Positions 1 through 10,696 of a stretch of 64,000 bases of DNA are shown here, piece by piece. The DNA is from Lineus longissimus (Eukaryota; Nemertea; Pilidiophora; Heteronemertea; Lineidae): NCBI RefSeq assembly GCF_910592395.1, contig NC_088317.1:5582001-5646000 (forward strand), written 5' to 3'. A program made the position numbers and the translations under genes. The notes beneath the pieces are model-generated. The model was not told the DNA's origin, did no database searches, and was given only the letters and a program-made list of their open reading frames with translations. Numbering within the stretch: position 1 is the stretch's first letter; each line of letters opens with the position of its first letter.

Positions 1-1320
1 ATGCCTCCAGTCAAGAGAAGAACGTCGTATGAAGCCAGATTCAAGCTTAAAGTTATCGAATATGCAGAACAGCACGGGAACAGAGCCGCCGGTCGGGAGT
101 TTGGTATCAATGAGTCTATGGTGCGAGGTTGGCGAAAGATGAAGGATGCCCTGAAGAAGACCAAGAAATCAAGGAAGACGTTCTGGGGTGACAAGGCACG
201 CTGGCCAGCACTTGAAGATACAGTAATGGCATGGGTTACAGAGCAGAGGGCAGCTGGCAGAGGCGTCTCGACAGTTAGCATCCGATTGAAAGCAAGAATG
301 ATCGCAGACGACATGCTGATAGAGGAATTCCAAGGTGGTCCCTCCTGGTGCTTCAGGTTTATGCGACGCAAAGAACTCTCGATCCGAACCCGCACCACAG
401 TTTGTCAGAAGTTACCAGCTGACTGGCAGGAAAAAGTCGACAGCTTCCAGTCATACACGAAAGACATCATCACTGAGCACAAGATCGATCTGGACCGGGT
501 GACAAACATGGATGAGGTCCCACTGACATTCGACATCCCCATGCATCGCACCGTTGAGAAGACCGGTGTCAACATGGTTCCAATCAAGACGACAGGCCAC
601 GAGAAAACAAGCTTCACTGTCGTCCTTGCCTGCACTGCCTCCGGAAAGAAGTTGCCACCCATGCTTATCTTCAAACGTAAGACCATCCCGAAAGAGAAGT
701 TTCCGGCCGGTGTCTTTATCAGAGCGAACGCGAAGGGATGGATGAACGAAGACGTCATGAACGACTGGTTGGACTCCGTGCATGTGAAGCGACCGGGCGG
801 ATTTTTCCACACGTCCAAGTCTGTTCTCATCCTTGATTCAATGACTGCCCACAAGATGCAGTCGGTTAAAGATCATCTCCAACGCCAGAACTCCTTGATT
901 TCGGTAATTCCAGGAGGCCTTACGTAGCTGCTTCAACCTTTGGATATCGCCGTAAACAAAGCGTTTAAGGACAATCTGCGTACGAGTTTGGAGACTTGGA
1001 TGGTTGAGGGCGAACATACGTTCACTAAGACGGGCCGCCAACGCCGTGCCAGCTACGCTGAAGTTGCCAAATGGGTATTGGAGTCGTGGACCAAAGTGAA
1101 AACGTCTTCCATTACGAATGGATTTCGAAAATCTGCGATGCTTCCCGATGCTTTGCCCGATCAACCAGAGAACAACGACGAATCTGACGATGATGAGACT
1201 GCGAATACTCTTCCGAATGTATCACCCGAGATGGCCCAGCTATTCGCAAACCTCTTCAACGATGATACTGATGACGAGGATTTTGACGGATTTACGGCCA
1301 GCGATATCGAGGATTTATAA
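1..1320 (+). pseudogene. pogo-like DDD transposase, one nonsense codon
   Basis: The frame is open for 439 codons except for TAG at 925-927. The sister gene at 10697-12031 has lysine at this position. Residues ~8-50 form a psq/CENP-B type helix-turn-helix, ~60-130 a second CENP-B-type HTH, and ~165-330 the DDE1 nuclease. The metal-binding aspartates fall at D171 (NMDEVP), D279 (LDSMTAHK) and D315 (LLQPLD), giving the 35-residue spacing of pogo transposases. The nonsense codon lies just before the motif holding the third aspartate, so the truncated product should be inactive. The tail is acidic (DDTDDEDFDGF), as in the sister gene. Readthrough would restore the frame. An assembly error is the alternative to a real mutation. 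Confidence 0.88.
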
Positions 1321-2175
1321 ACTATTTGAATGAACATTTCTCCCTTTGGACTTTTCAGAACTAAGATTACTAAGTAATTACTTCATGAACAATTATGAAC
1401 TATTTCTGACTGTGCATAAGATTTTCAACCCTAATCTATTGTGTACCGTAATCTACAGTGTATTCTATTGACAATTCTACACAATGACAATTTAAACGAC
1501 TCATTGTTTGGTCTATTGTCCTTGATTGATGCAAAGTACTGTTTAATTACCTACCATAAACAAGGCATTGTTAAGGTGCTAATTGTCTAGTGTGAATAAT
1601 GGGATACTGTTTATGTGCTATTATGTGCTGATTAAACATCCATAACTTTATTGTGTATTTACCGGGTAATAAAAAACGTTTTTGTTTGGAAAATTTGACT
1701 TCTCTATTCTGTCGACCTATGATACAGCCCCCATACCGCCAACCACGTGTCAACACACGAAATTGTAGTTGAGCACAACGCAGTTTTTCTCTCAATGAGA
1801 AAAGCTTTATCGGTTATATCCAGTACGAGCAAGACTACCGCTGTAGTGAGATAAGAAAGAGGAACGCAGTACAAATGTATCGGCTTTATTAGCAACTAGT
1901 ATACAAGTATGTGATGCAGGGTCGGAGGTGTGTATGACCACTTTCCCTCTTCATTGTTACAACAGTCCTTTTCAACTGAAAAAGAAATAGGAAGTTCAAT
2001 TTAAAAACCGGCAAAAATTGTTTATGGCCCAGTATACCCGGTACATTGTGTATACCTGTAGTATGTAAAATGTACTGCGTGTTATACGTAGGTGCGCCTT
2101 ATGTCTGGATTTTGTCTACGGACTCAATGGGTGCGCTTTATACCCCGGTGCGTTTTATACGCAGCAAAATACGGT
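1..2175 (+). mobile_element. pogo/Tigger-type DNA transposon, left end outside window
   Basis: The transposase gene starts at base 1, so the left terminal repeat lies outside the window. The right end is visible at about 2085-2175. It carries repeated GGTGCGCCTTAT- and GGTGCGTTTTAT-like motifs and closes with AAAATACGG followed by TA, the reverse of the CCGTATTTTCC end of the complete pogo element at 9900-13021. A poly(A) signal AATAAA lies at 1668-1673. Immediately right of the TA the sequence is a reverse-transcriptase reading frame (from 2176), so this element probably jumped into a gypsy pol gene. No other gene is seen in 1321-2085, which is AT-rich 3' UTR or terminal sequence. Confidence 0.8.
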
Positions 2176-4534
2176 AGATGACACTATGCCAAAACTCGCT
2201 GGAGCAGATTACTTTTCAGTAGTCGACGCTAGGTCAGGCTATTGGATGGTAGCCCTCGATGAGGAATCGTCTTTACTCACGACTTTCTCAACGCTTTACG
2301 GAAGATTCCGCTACCGTAGACTTCCATTTGGCTTAGTCTGTAGCCAGGATGTATTCCAACGCAAAATGGATGAGACATTTGGGCAATTACCAGGAGTGGC
2401 AGGCATAGCTGATGACCTGTTCGCATTCGGTACAGGGGAGCAAGGACATGATGAGAACTTTAGACACTTGTGTAAACACGCGAGAAAAAACCAAGTCTGT
2501 TTCAATCTAGAGAAACTCCAGTTCAAGATCGAAGAAGCCAAATTCTTCGGACATCACTGGACACGTGATGGCCTGAAGCCGGATCCACAAAAAGTCAGTG
2601 CAATTACAGAGATGTCTCCACCCACAGATGTCGCCACTCTACAATCCTTCTTGGGTATGGTCAACTACCTCAACAGATTCAAACCGACAATTGCAACAAT
2701 GGCATCACCATTGAGAGACCTCACTAAGAAGGAGAGCACATTCCTGTGGAATCCGGAGCACCAGGTTGCATTCGATCAAATCAAGACAGAAATCACGTCA
2801 CAATCAGTTCTCGCCTACTTTGACCCTGCCAAGGAGACCGTTGTTCAAAGTGATGCCTCACTAAAAGGACTCGGTGCCATCTTATTGCAGAATGACAGAC
2901 CTGTGTGTTACGCATCGTGAACCCTCTCATCTGCAGAAGAAAACTATAGTAACATTGAACGCGAACTGCTCGCTGCAGTTTGGTCACTCGAAAAGTTCAA
3001 TCATTTCGTGTACGGAAAGTCGGTCACAGTCCAAACCGACCACAAGCTGATAGTGTCTGCGTCTAAGAAACCAATCTCGAAAGTCAGTCCGCGACTACAG
3101 CGCTTGCTTCTCAGGATGACAAAGTATGATGTCACCCTTGAATATCTTCCTGGCAAGCTGAACGTGATAGCTGATGCCTTATCGCGCGTAGACCCCAACC
3201 AGTCAAAAATCCATAGTAGTGAAAACTATACTGACATTCCGGAAATTCGTGTCGCGTATATCACAAACACACTGAACTCAACCGCTACAGAAATTGATGA
3301 CATTCGAAAAGAAACTGACAATGACACTACTCTCCACGTAGTCAAAGCTTTGGTAATCCAAGGATGGCCTGAAAAGAGGGAAGATTGTCCGCCTGAAGCC
3401 CTTGACTACTGGAATTTCAGAGAGGACCTTAGCGTTGAGAACGGTATTGTGTTCAAACTAAACAGAATTGTGGTTCCAAAATCACTCTGGAGCACGATGC
3501 TTAACACAATCCACCAAGGGCACCAGGGCATGGACAAGTGTCACCTCCGCGGGCGACACTCCGTGTACTGGCCTGGTATGTCCAATGCTGTCACACAGAT
3601 GGTCTCTCAGTGTGGTAGATTTCAAGACCACCAGAATAGACAGCAGAAAGAAACACTCCAACCGTACGAAGTCGCCAAGTATCCGTGGCAGAGACTGGGT
3701 TCTGATTTCTTTGTGTTTAACCAGTACACCTATCTCATTGTCGCTGACTACTATTCAAAGTTCCCAGTAGTCAGAAGAGTTGGCAAAAGTGCCACATCAG
3801 GACAGTGTATTGCATACTTCAAGACGATAATCAGCGAGTATGGTATCCCCGAGGAAATTGTATCAGACAATGGACCCCAGTACGACTCCCAGGAATTCCG
3901 CAAATTATGCGCCGCATACAATATCAAATGGACTCCCAGTAGCCCAACCTACCCTAAAAGCAATGGGTATGCTGAACAAACAGTACAAACAGTAAAAAAC
4001 TTGTTGAAAAAAACTCTGGAGAGCGGTGAAGATGCTAATCTCGCACTACTCAACTACCGCTCCACTCCGATCTCTAGTAACTTACCATCACCCGCTAGAC
4101 TTCTAATGAACAGAGATTTGCGCACTCTACTTCCCACAACTCCGAGACTTCTCAAAAGTCAAGCTATAGACAATGACTTGATCAAGGACAATCTCCAGGA
4201 CAGGCAAAACAAACAAAAATTCTACTATGATCGCAAGGCACAAACTGAGTTGCCACCACTTGAGAAAGGACAAAATGTTCGCCTGTTCAATCAGAAGTCC
4301 AAACAATGGGACCCCGCAACTGTCATAGATAATACTCCATTTCCTAGATCTTACATTGTGAAAACTGAGAAGGGCAGTTACCGCAGAAATCGCCGAGATA
4401 TTCGTACCACTGCATGTACCAGCGATAATCGTAGGCCTAGTGATGACGACCTTGACCTTGAAACCAGTTGTGAAAACACTAGCAGTGTTATCGTGCCTGA
4501 AGTACCAGTTGTACCCAATGTCAGAAGATCATGA
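2176..4534 (+). pseudogene. pol: Ty3/gypsy pol fragment: RT, RNase H, integrase
   Basis: One reading frame runs from the RT core to the pol C-terminus, broken only by TGA at 2918-2920 inside RNase H (probably CGA to TGA). The RT shows the FSVVDARSGYW block and an IADD catalytic motif at 2405-2416. RNase H shows QSDAS, IERELLAAVW and QTDHK. The integrase has H-x-H and C residues of the zinc-binding domain, but the last zinc cysteine is phenylalanine (TTT at 3620-3622). Its DDE core is intact by motif: GSDFF, SDNGPQ and GYAEQT. The N-terminus (protease and gag) is missing because the pogo element joins here. Downstream lie a polypurine tract and the start of an LTR. Two lesions make this copy non-functional. 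Confidence 0.87.
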
Positions 4535-4739
4535 TGCAGTGTGAAGGCACCTCAGCGCCTCATTGAAGAAATCTAACTAAATGTCATATAACTAATAGTG
4601 TATACCATGTGTAGTGACAATAGGACAATCATAACTAAAGGACAATCACAATATTGTGAGTCATGTTTGTAATTTTTTGTACTCATTGGATATTCCTAAT
4701 CACATCTCTATTCAGGACATTAGAACTAGAAGGGGGAGA

Positions 4740-4925
4740 TGTGACAGTATTGCTTACATGTATAATTATGATTGTGCTATGAAGACAATCTAAGATGTTT
4801 AGTTCCTGTAGACAACTATAGGTGTCTCTCTAATCAATCATGCGGTCTAAGCCCTGACCAGAGTCTGGAATGCTCATATTCATTCATGAGATTAAAAGCT
4901 GTTTACGTTATTATATAAAGAATTC
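4740..4925 (+). repeat. truncated 3' LTR of the first gypsy element
   Basis: A purine-rich tract (AGAAGGGGGAGA, about 4728-4739) is followed by TGTGACAGTATTG, an LTR-type start that resembles the TGTGACAATATT start of the complete element at 33555. A TATA-like TTATATAAAG occurs near 4911-4920. The sequence then runs directly into the unnamed transposase at 4934, so the LTR is cut at about 4925. No CA end or target duplication can be placed. Confidence 0.55.
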
Positions 4926-4933
4926 TTCCATCC

Positions 4934-6272
4934 ATGGTTACTACCAAGCAACCTATGAGTTACGACAGCAACACGACATGTGGGGCTGTCGATCAGTTAG
5001 CAGGAGGGACTGCTGAGGATTACGCTAACCATGTCTGTCAAACCGTTGACAATCTCAGCAATATCTACTCATATTTCCATGAAACTGACAACCAGGAAAC
5101 CAGGAAAACTTTAGTACCAAATATATCTAATTCCTTGACAGATGGATGTGCTGCAAATAGTGCAGCCATGCGCATCATCAATGCCAACTGGAAGAAGACA
5201 ATAAATGAACTTAACTGCCCGATCCATCCACTAGATACAGTAGCGAGTTCGTGCCGCTCTGCCCTTAAGAAATTGGAGGAAACAGGCGGAGCTCTATTCG
5301 GAAGAGACTGTGTGGCAGCCAACATTGTATATCAAATGAAACGTTTCCGATTCAAGGACGGAAAGGGGGACCCACGGGGTTTTGTCAATTTCCTAAACAA
5401 AAACAAGTTACCAAGAGGAATTCTTCCACGATACCGAGGAAATCGTTTACATGTACTTTTCCATATTGCTGGGGTTCTGATTGAGCATCATGAGGAATTT
5501 GTTGCTTTACTCAAAGAAGGAACCACTTGTGGTGGCTTGAGGAGCAGCATTTTGAAGGATCTGACGACTGAGAAAGGGATGCTTGAGCTTCAAGTGCTAT
5601 AGGACTCCTTGGGAAGCTTCTCTCGGGCCCTTGGATGAAAAAGTTCTATGTCTCTGCAACCTCCAAAATCAACCACCTTGAGGGTATTCAGATTGTGCGA
5701 GATTTGATTGTGACTCTAGATGGTTACTTGACAAGACCATTGGATCTACTGACATTTGAAGTCAACTTCTTTGGAGAAGCTCTAACCATAGATTCAACCC
5801 TCCAAAAGCTGCAGAAAATGCCCAGTGACCCTGATACATTCTCGCTCATGATGTCAAGCTGTCTCAAAGCAATTATTGATGTGCTGAATCGACAATATGC
5901 GAAGTACTTTGCCTTGGATATCACTGAGAAGTTGAAGGAAGAAACGTTATCAGCCCGGATGCATAATAAGGATGCAGAAGAGATAATGGGTATGTTCTCT
6001 GCTGCCCAGAAAAGAGCCCCAAACGCAACATTATGCTACCTGTCCAGCCAAATGAGAGCTAGGAAGAACAAGACCGTTGCCTATCTTGACAGCCTCAGTG
6101 AGGAAAGAAGGGATAAGGTAATACAATTGTCCATAAGCCTGGCCAGGAAAAGGAGGGATCAATTGAGGTGTACACAGAAAGATCTACGAGTTGAAATGAT
6201 AAGGCGTATGGAGGAGAAACAGCATGCTCGGGACACTGCTCAGAGGAAGAAACTTGAGAAACGGGCTAGGTT
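4934..6272 (+). pseudogene. unnamed RNase H-like transposase, copy 1 (frameshifted, truncated)
   Basis: Two frames together encode one protein. The first (to 5602) has LTDGCAANSAAMR (Asp at 5141-5143), CPIHPLD and YRGNRLHVLFH. This pattern resembles the catalytic core and C-terminal insertion of hAT-like RNase H-fold transposases. The second (from about 5600) continues with LGKLLSGPWMKKF and the block DAEEIMGMFSAAQKRAPNAT. A 1- or 2-base frameshift near 5595-5605 separates them. The second half is clearly homologous to 30562-31521. The C-terminal domain present in that copy is lost here because the frame passes directly into gypsy RNase H at about 6272. I do not recognise a named superfamily. 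The assignment to a transposase is inference from motifs and context. Confidence 0.6.
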
Positions 6273-7807
6273 GCGAATTCATCGATATGACGTTGATTTT
6301 CGTTTTCTGAAAGGTTCCGAGCTGATAATTGCAGACACGCTGAGCCGAGCATATCTGGATGTGCCAGATACCACAACCCGCATATTAAACGTGAACTCTG
6401 CCTATACCATGTCTAATGCCAGACTTGAGGAAGTTCGCAAAGCTACAGACAATGACAATGCTCTAAAAACCCTTGAATCCCTGATTCTGAAGGGGTGGCC
6501 AGAGTATAAACACTTGGTACCTTCAGACGTGAGGGTATACTTTGACTTCAGAGACACTCTTAGTTGTGACAACGGGATCATCTTAAAAGGCGAGGCTATT
6601 CTCATTCCTAGTTCACTCAGGCAGGATATCAAACAGCGTTTGCATTCAGCACATCTTGGCTATAATAGCATGGTAAGGCGTGCTCGTCGTCTCGTATTCT
6701 GGCCTGGTCTCGCTCAGGACATAAAACAGTTGGTGGCTTCATGTGAGCCGTGTCAGGCGCTGAGGGCCAGAAACCCCAAGGAACCATTGTTACCTCAAGA
6801 TGATGGACGAGGCCCCTGGGATAAAGTGGCCAGTGACATCTTTGAAATCGAAGGACAGCGATATCTGGTCACCATTGACTGTTACTCCAACTTTTTGGAA
6901 GTTGATCCTTTGCCGTCTATGACTAGTGGTCGTGTGATTGCGCTACGGCATTCCGAGGATTCTCATAACTGATCCGGGATCTCAACTTACGTCCGGTGAT
7001 TTTCGAGAGTTTACCAAGAACTGGGGAATCACTAATGTGGAAAGTTCACCGGGGCACCATAGTGCTAATTGCAAGGCGGAGGCGGCCGTTAAAGTCGCTA
7101 AACACCTGTTGATCAAAACTCGCAAAAGTGGGACTGACCCAAATTTGGCATTACTCGAGTTGCGCAATACTCCTAGGGAAGACACCGGTCGTAGTCCTGC
7201 GGAGATGTTGTTTGGGCATTCTACTCGTTCAGTGATTCCGTATATTCAGCAAAAGCCTAGTGGTGGAGATTCAGTTTCTCTAAATCCGAGGAGGGAAAGA
7301 CGGAAGGAGCGAATGAGGCAGTCTCATGATAAAAAAGCATGTGAATTACGTAGGCTCCCAGTTGGGCAAGTCGTGTATTTTGAGTACAGGGAAAGAGAGC
7401 GTTGGATTATGAGTACAATAGTGGGCATACTTGGGAATCGCACTTATGAAGTTGAGGGGAGTACCGGTGGTAAATATCGGAGAAATAGGGTACAAATGCG
7501 GCCTACTGCGGTAAAATTGCCATTACGACCAAGTGGTCTTCACAATCCAAATGTTCCTTTTCCTAATGCTCCACAACAGGTGTTGGATTTGCAAGAGAGC
7601 ACTCCTGATAATTTGCCTCAAAATCAAAGTGTCAATCATGCTCCACAAAATGCCACTCCGCCGGTTGTTGAAAACTCTTCTCTAGACTATAATCATGGCC
7701 AATTGTCTGGTCCGAAGCCGACGGACACTGTGCCTACTCCTCCAAGACGCACAAGCACTAGAATCCATGTTGCGCCACAATATTTGAAAGACTATGTGAG
7801 AAAATAG
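6273..7807 (+). pseudogene. pol: Ty3/gypsy pol fragment: RNase H end and integrase
   Basis: The frame enters in the RNase H C-terminus (LIIADTLSRAYL) and continues to the integrase. The zinc domain is complete by motif (H-x3-H as HSAHLGYNSM, then CEPCQA), and the first catalytic Asp is in VASDIFE. Near 6945-6960 coding shifts to another frame with apparent loss of about ten codons. The second frame (read from about 6938) carries LITDPGSQL and the Glu in NCKAEAAVK. A long polar C-terminus ends at 7807. The 5' part is fused in frame to the unrelated transposase above, making a chimeric open frame 5635-6972. It cannot make active integrase as written. Confidence 0.82.
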
Positions 7808-8142
7808 ACCATGTTCAGGATTATGATGTTTGAATCTGACTCCAAAACATACCTGTCTTTATGAACAGTCTGGAGTTGACATTGTCTCCATTATTGTTGT
7901 GTCACTGTGTTTGTGAGCTTGGAGGCAAGTGCGTCAAAAGTTTTCATAGTTATATTTGCAGTTTACAGCATATAAGTGTAATTAGCCCGTTAGTTTTAGA
8001 GGATTCATCAAAGTTGTATTTTGGGAGCGTTTTAAGTTTATAGTTAACACAAGTTGGTTTTGGTTGCTAATAAGTTGTACCTGTCGAGTGTTTGTGTAAT
8101 CGCGTTCGAGATTATTCTTATTATTTTAAGAAGGGGGGAAGT

Positions 8143-8294
8143 TGCGTGTTGTGTCTTCGGCTGGCCGCACGGCGAGCCTGGAAGTTGTACAGGTTGTGTT
8201 TTGAGGTCAATAAAACTTATTGAGTTCTTCCTGTTTTCGTCCAGATAAATGCACAATTACTCATTGTGGAGGACCAGAAGTCGGCTCCGCAACA
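8143..8294 (+). repeat. candidate short LTR of the second gypsy fragment
   Basis: A polypurine run AAGAAGGGGGGAAG (about 8129-8142) precedes TGCGTGTTGTGTC, and the segment closes with CCGCAACA, giving TG...CA ends. An AATAAA poly(A) signal lies at 8209-8214. This is the right place for a 3' LTR after pol. No second LTR copy is present in the window, so the limits are tentative. Confidence 0.4.
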
Positions 8295-8295
8295 G

Positions 8296-8577
8296 TATGC
8301 AAGTCTTTTTGTGAAGGGATCATCATCATGTGATCGCCAAGAGTATGTTGTCCAATATTATAACTGCAATAGAACTGGAGTCTATCGGCCAAGGAAAGAG
8401 ATGGCAGAAAAATGACAGCAAGTGTCATTTTTAAGGGTCTCGTCGCAGATGACGACGAAATTCAAAATTTGAGGGAAAACGCTCCTTAAAATGTACAAGT
8501 TAGCGGATCTGAAACGGGCTAGGCGAGTTGGCAGACTATTCTTTCTTGGGTCAACGTATGCCTTCTTCCTTTTGTAG
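8296..8577 (+). other. remnant of a CaRF/FAR1-like DNA-binding domain?
   Basis: In one frame short stretches read as QEYVVQYYNCNRTGVYR, reminiscent of zinc-chelating FAR1/CaRF-type domains found in some transposon proteins, but stops follow within 20 residues. A pyrimidine-rich stretch ending in AG (…TCTTCCTTTTGTAG, ~8562-8575) could be a 3' splice site leading into the next feature. The evidence is weak. Confidence 0.25.
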
Positions 8578-9014
8578 GTGACACCTTCCCATTTCTCTTG
8601 ATATGGGACATGTTCCCCGCTCACCGAAATGCACAAATCCATCAGGAAATTGAAGATGCCCCCTGTTTCATTGAGATGATACCGGGGAGGTGCACACCTT
8701 TAGTGCAACCACTGGACAAGACGATTATCAGATCTTTCAAAAGTAATCTCCGCAAAAGGTGGAAAGCGTGGAAGATTGAGCATAACGTTGAGCGAGGAAA
8801 TTCCCCTCCCATAACAAGGGGTGAAGTGTTATGTTTGATTGGCGAATCTTGGGCCCGGATAACCGCCGAGGCAATTCACACCGCCTGGCGAGCATGTGGC
8901 CTGCTTCAGGCTGATGAACCCGTCCCTGAACACGTAGACCAGGACATTGTACACTTTGATGACCATGATGGCAAGGACAATGATCTGCATTTTCTCGACG
9001 ACGAAGAGCTGTAA
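8578..9014 (+). pseudogene. pogo-like transposase C-terminal fragment
   Basis: The frame contains FLLIWDMFPAHRN, which holds the second catalytic Asp, and LVQPLDKTIIRSFK, which holds the third, followed by a helical region and an acidic C-terminus (FDDHDGKDNDLHFLDDEEL). This is the usual end of DDE1/pogo proteins. It belongs to a different subfamily from the two long pogo genes here. No N-terminal HTH or first Asp is found upstream. An AATAAA signal follows within about 30 bases of the stop. It is a 5'-truncated relic. Confidence 0.7.
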
Positions 9015-9039
9015 TACCCATTCTTTCGAATAAAGAGCG

Positions 9040-9602
9040 CCTTGTTATGAACTACTCGTTCGTTTCCATTGAACTTGTAGGCCTAGAGGTTCATGTCACA
9101 GTGTGCCTCATAGCGTATTAACCTGGAATGTAAACGGCCCTGAACATGTGTTATTATTGATTTTCCATATTGCCGGTTTCGCGCCACGACCGCTTATCGC
9201 AAACTTTACAGTAGGTGGACAGTAGCCTATAGTGGACTCCATACAATAGACTTTACGACGCCGGTAAATGATTGATAGATTGATTGAATAGTCCTGCTTG
9301 AAACTGTTTTCTTTTAGTAGATTTTTGGCTTTCTCTTTCCAGTTTTATTGAAGAAAAAGCCTGATACATTGAAATGCTTCATGCAAGATATCGCTTTGAT
9401 TAATTATCGTAAGGTTCAAGATGATGCTAATAAAATCTGAGGTTACTATACACTGCTCAGCTCATTGGATCCACGCAATGACCTTTTGGAAATATAACCC
9501 GACCCCAAGTGCATGTTTTCATTCTTGAAAATGTGTACTTACGTCAAATTTCGGACGACGTAATTTACACTTGCTGTCGATGCCGCGCATCTCCTCTATT
9601 GT
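9040..9602. other. intergenic, no gene recognised
   Basis: AT-rich sequence without a convincing reading frame, terminal repeat or RNA gene. It precedes the tandem unit array beginning at about 9603 and could hold older, unrecognisable units of that array. Confidence 0.4.
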
Positions 9603-9734
9603 ACTCTAAATACGACGAATGAGGACTATAATGCTAGCGTAAGAAGCCATTCTTATTTTCCAGTGTATCAATTAGCATTTTCCTTGAAAGACATTATATT
9701 GTACAATAAGTAATAGTCTTTTCATCAATTACAG

Positions 9735-9776
9735 AACATCTGAACGTCAATGCTGAACTAACCTCTCTTAAACAAC
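9735..9776 (+). other. predicted symmetric mini-exon 1 (42 nt)
   Basis: Preceded by TCAATTACAG and followed by GTGAATTG. Read with phase-1 introns on both sides it encodes HLNVNAELTSLKQ plus one residue completed across the junction, a 14-residue unit. Confidence 0.5.
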
Positions 9777-10600
9777 GTGAATTGTCCTGTAAAATGTGTA
9801 ATCTGTATTGATATAGATTCTCTCATTCAAATGACGCAATCAAATTGTTTTGGATGATGCCATTTTTGTTACAACGTAAAAAATATCCCCTGTATTATAC
9901 CGTATTTTCCGGTGTATGACCCGCGGCTTTTTGCCCTCAAAAAGCCCCAAAAAGGGGGGGTGCGGGTGATACAAAGGTGCGGGTCTTACTTGGAATATGA
10001 GAGGTATAAGCACCATCCCCGAAGAAAAAAAAGAGAGACCAAAATGATGCTTTGAGAAGGATTTTGGGCAGAGGTTTTCATCAAGACCCATGTCAACATT
10101 CGCCATGATCGCATAGTTCCCGATGTCTCTGTTAGGGGAAAATCACCTTTTCAGGGGGGTCGTCTCATACGTGATGGAATAGTGATGGTAGGTATCTACG
10201 TCATAAAATTTTGTTATACATCTACATGTACTGGTATATTTTTCAGACTCTACATGGTGAAGGCGTGGTCGGTGAACATCACAATCATTAAAACGCCAAT
10301 TCCTTTTCTATTTCCATGTACTTATTATGAAAATGAAATAAACCATGCATTTGATGTCTTGCGACTTATTCTTTAGGAGCTCCCAGAACGTACAGTTTGG
10401 TGGCCCTGATCCTTCTGAGGGGGAGAAAAATCTCTGCAATTTGGGAGAACAAATAATCCAATCAAAACTAATGTAACATGGGTCAACTCAAATTCCAATT
10501 AGCATCAACAAATTTTAGTGGATAAGCACTAATTAAGCCAAGCTACATTTATGCAAATTTTTGTCCTCACAAAAATCGACATCAGGATCCAATTAACGGG

Positions 10601-10608
10601 TATAAATA
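10601..10608 (+). promoter_or_regulatory. TATA box of the pogo transposase gene
   Basis: TATAAATA lies 89 bp upstream of the start codon, with an initiator-like TTCATCATAATT about 30 bp downstream. This spacing fits a short 5' leader. Confidence 0.6.
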
Positions 10609-10696
10609 CCTGGGCCTTTTTCACAATTCATCATAATTAGTCACAGCACTCAACGAACGTATCATCACTCATCAAGAACGAATCATCAGTACCGGT

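Noticed and set aside
405-854. Long minus-strand frames opposite the pogo transposase (and again at 11135-11716)
   Set aside because: They are antisense shadows of conserved transposase codons, lack domain resemblance, and occur in both pogo copies for that reason.
9840-10106. 88-codon minus-strand frame
   Set aside because: It crosses the pogo terminal repeat and target site, so it is not a gene.
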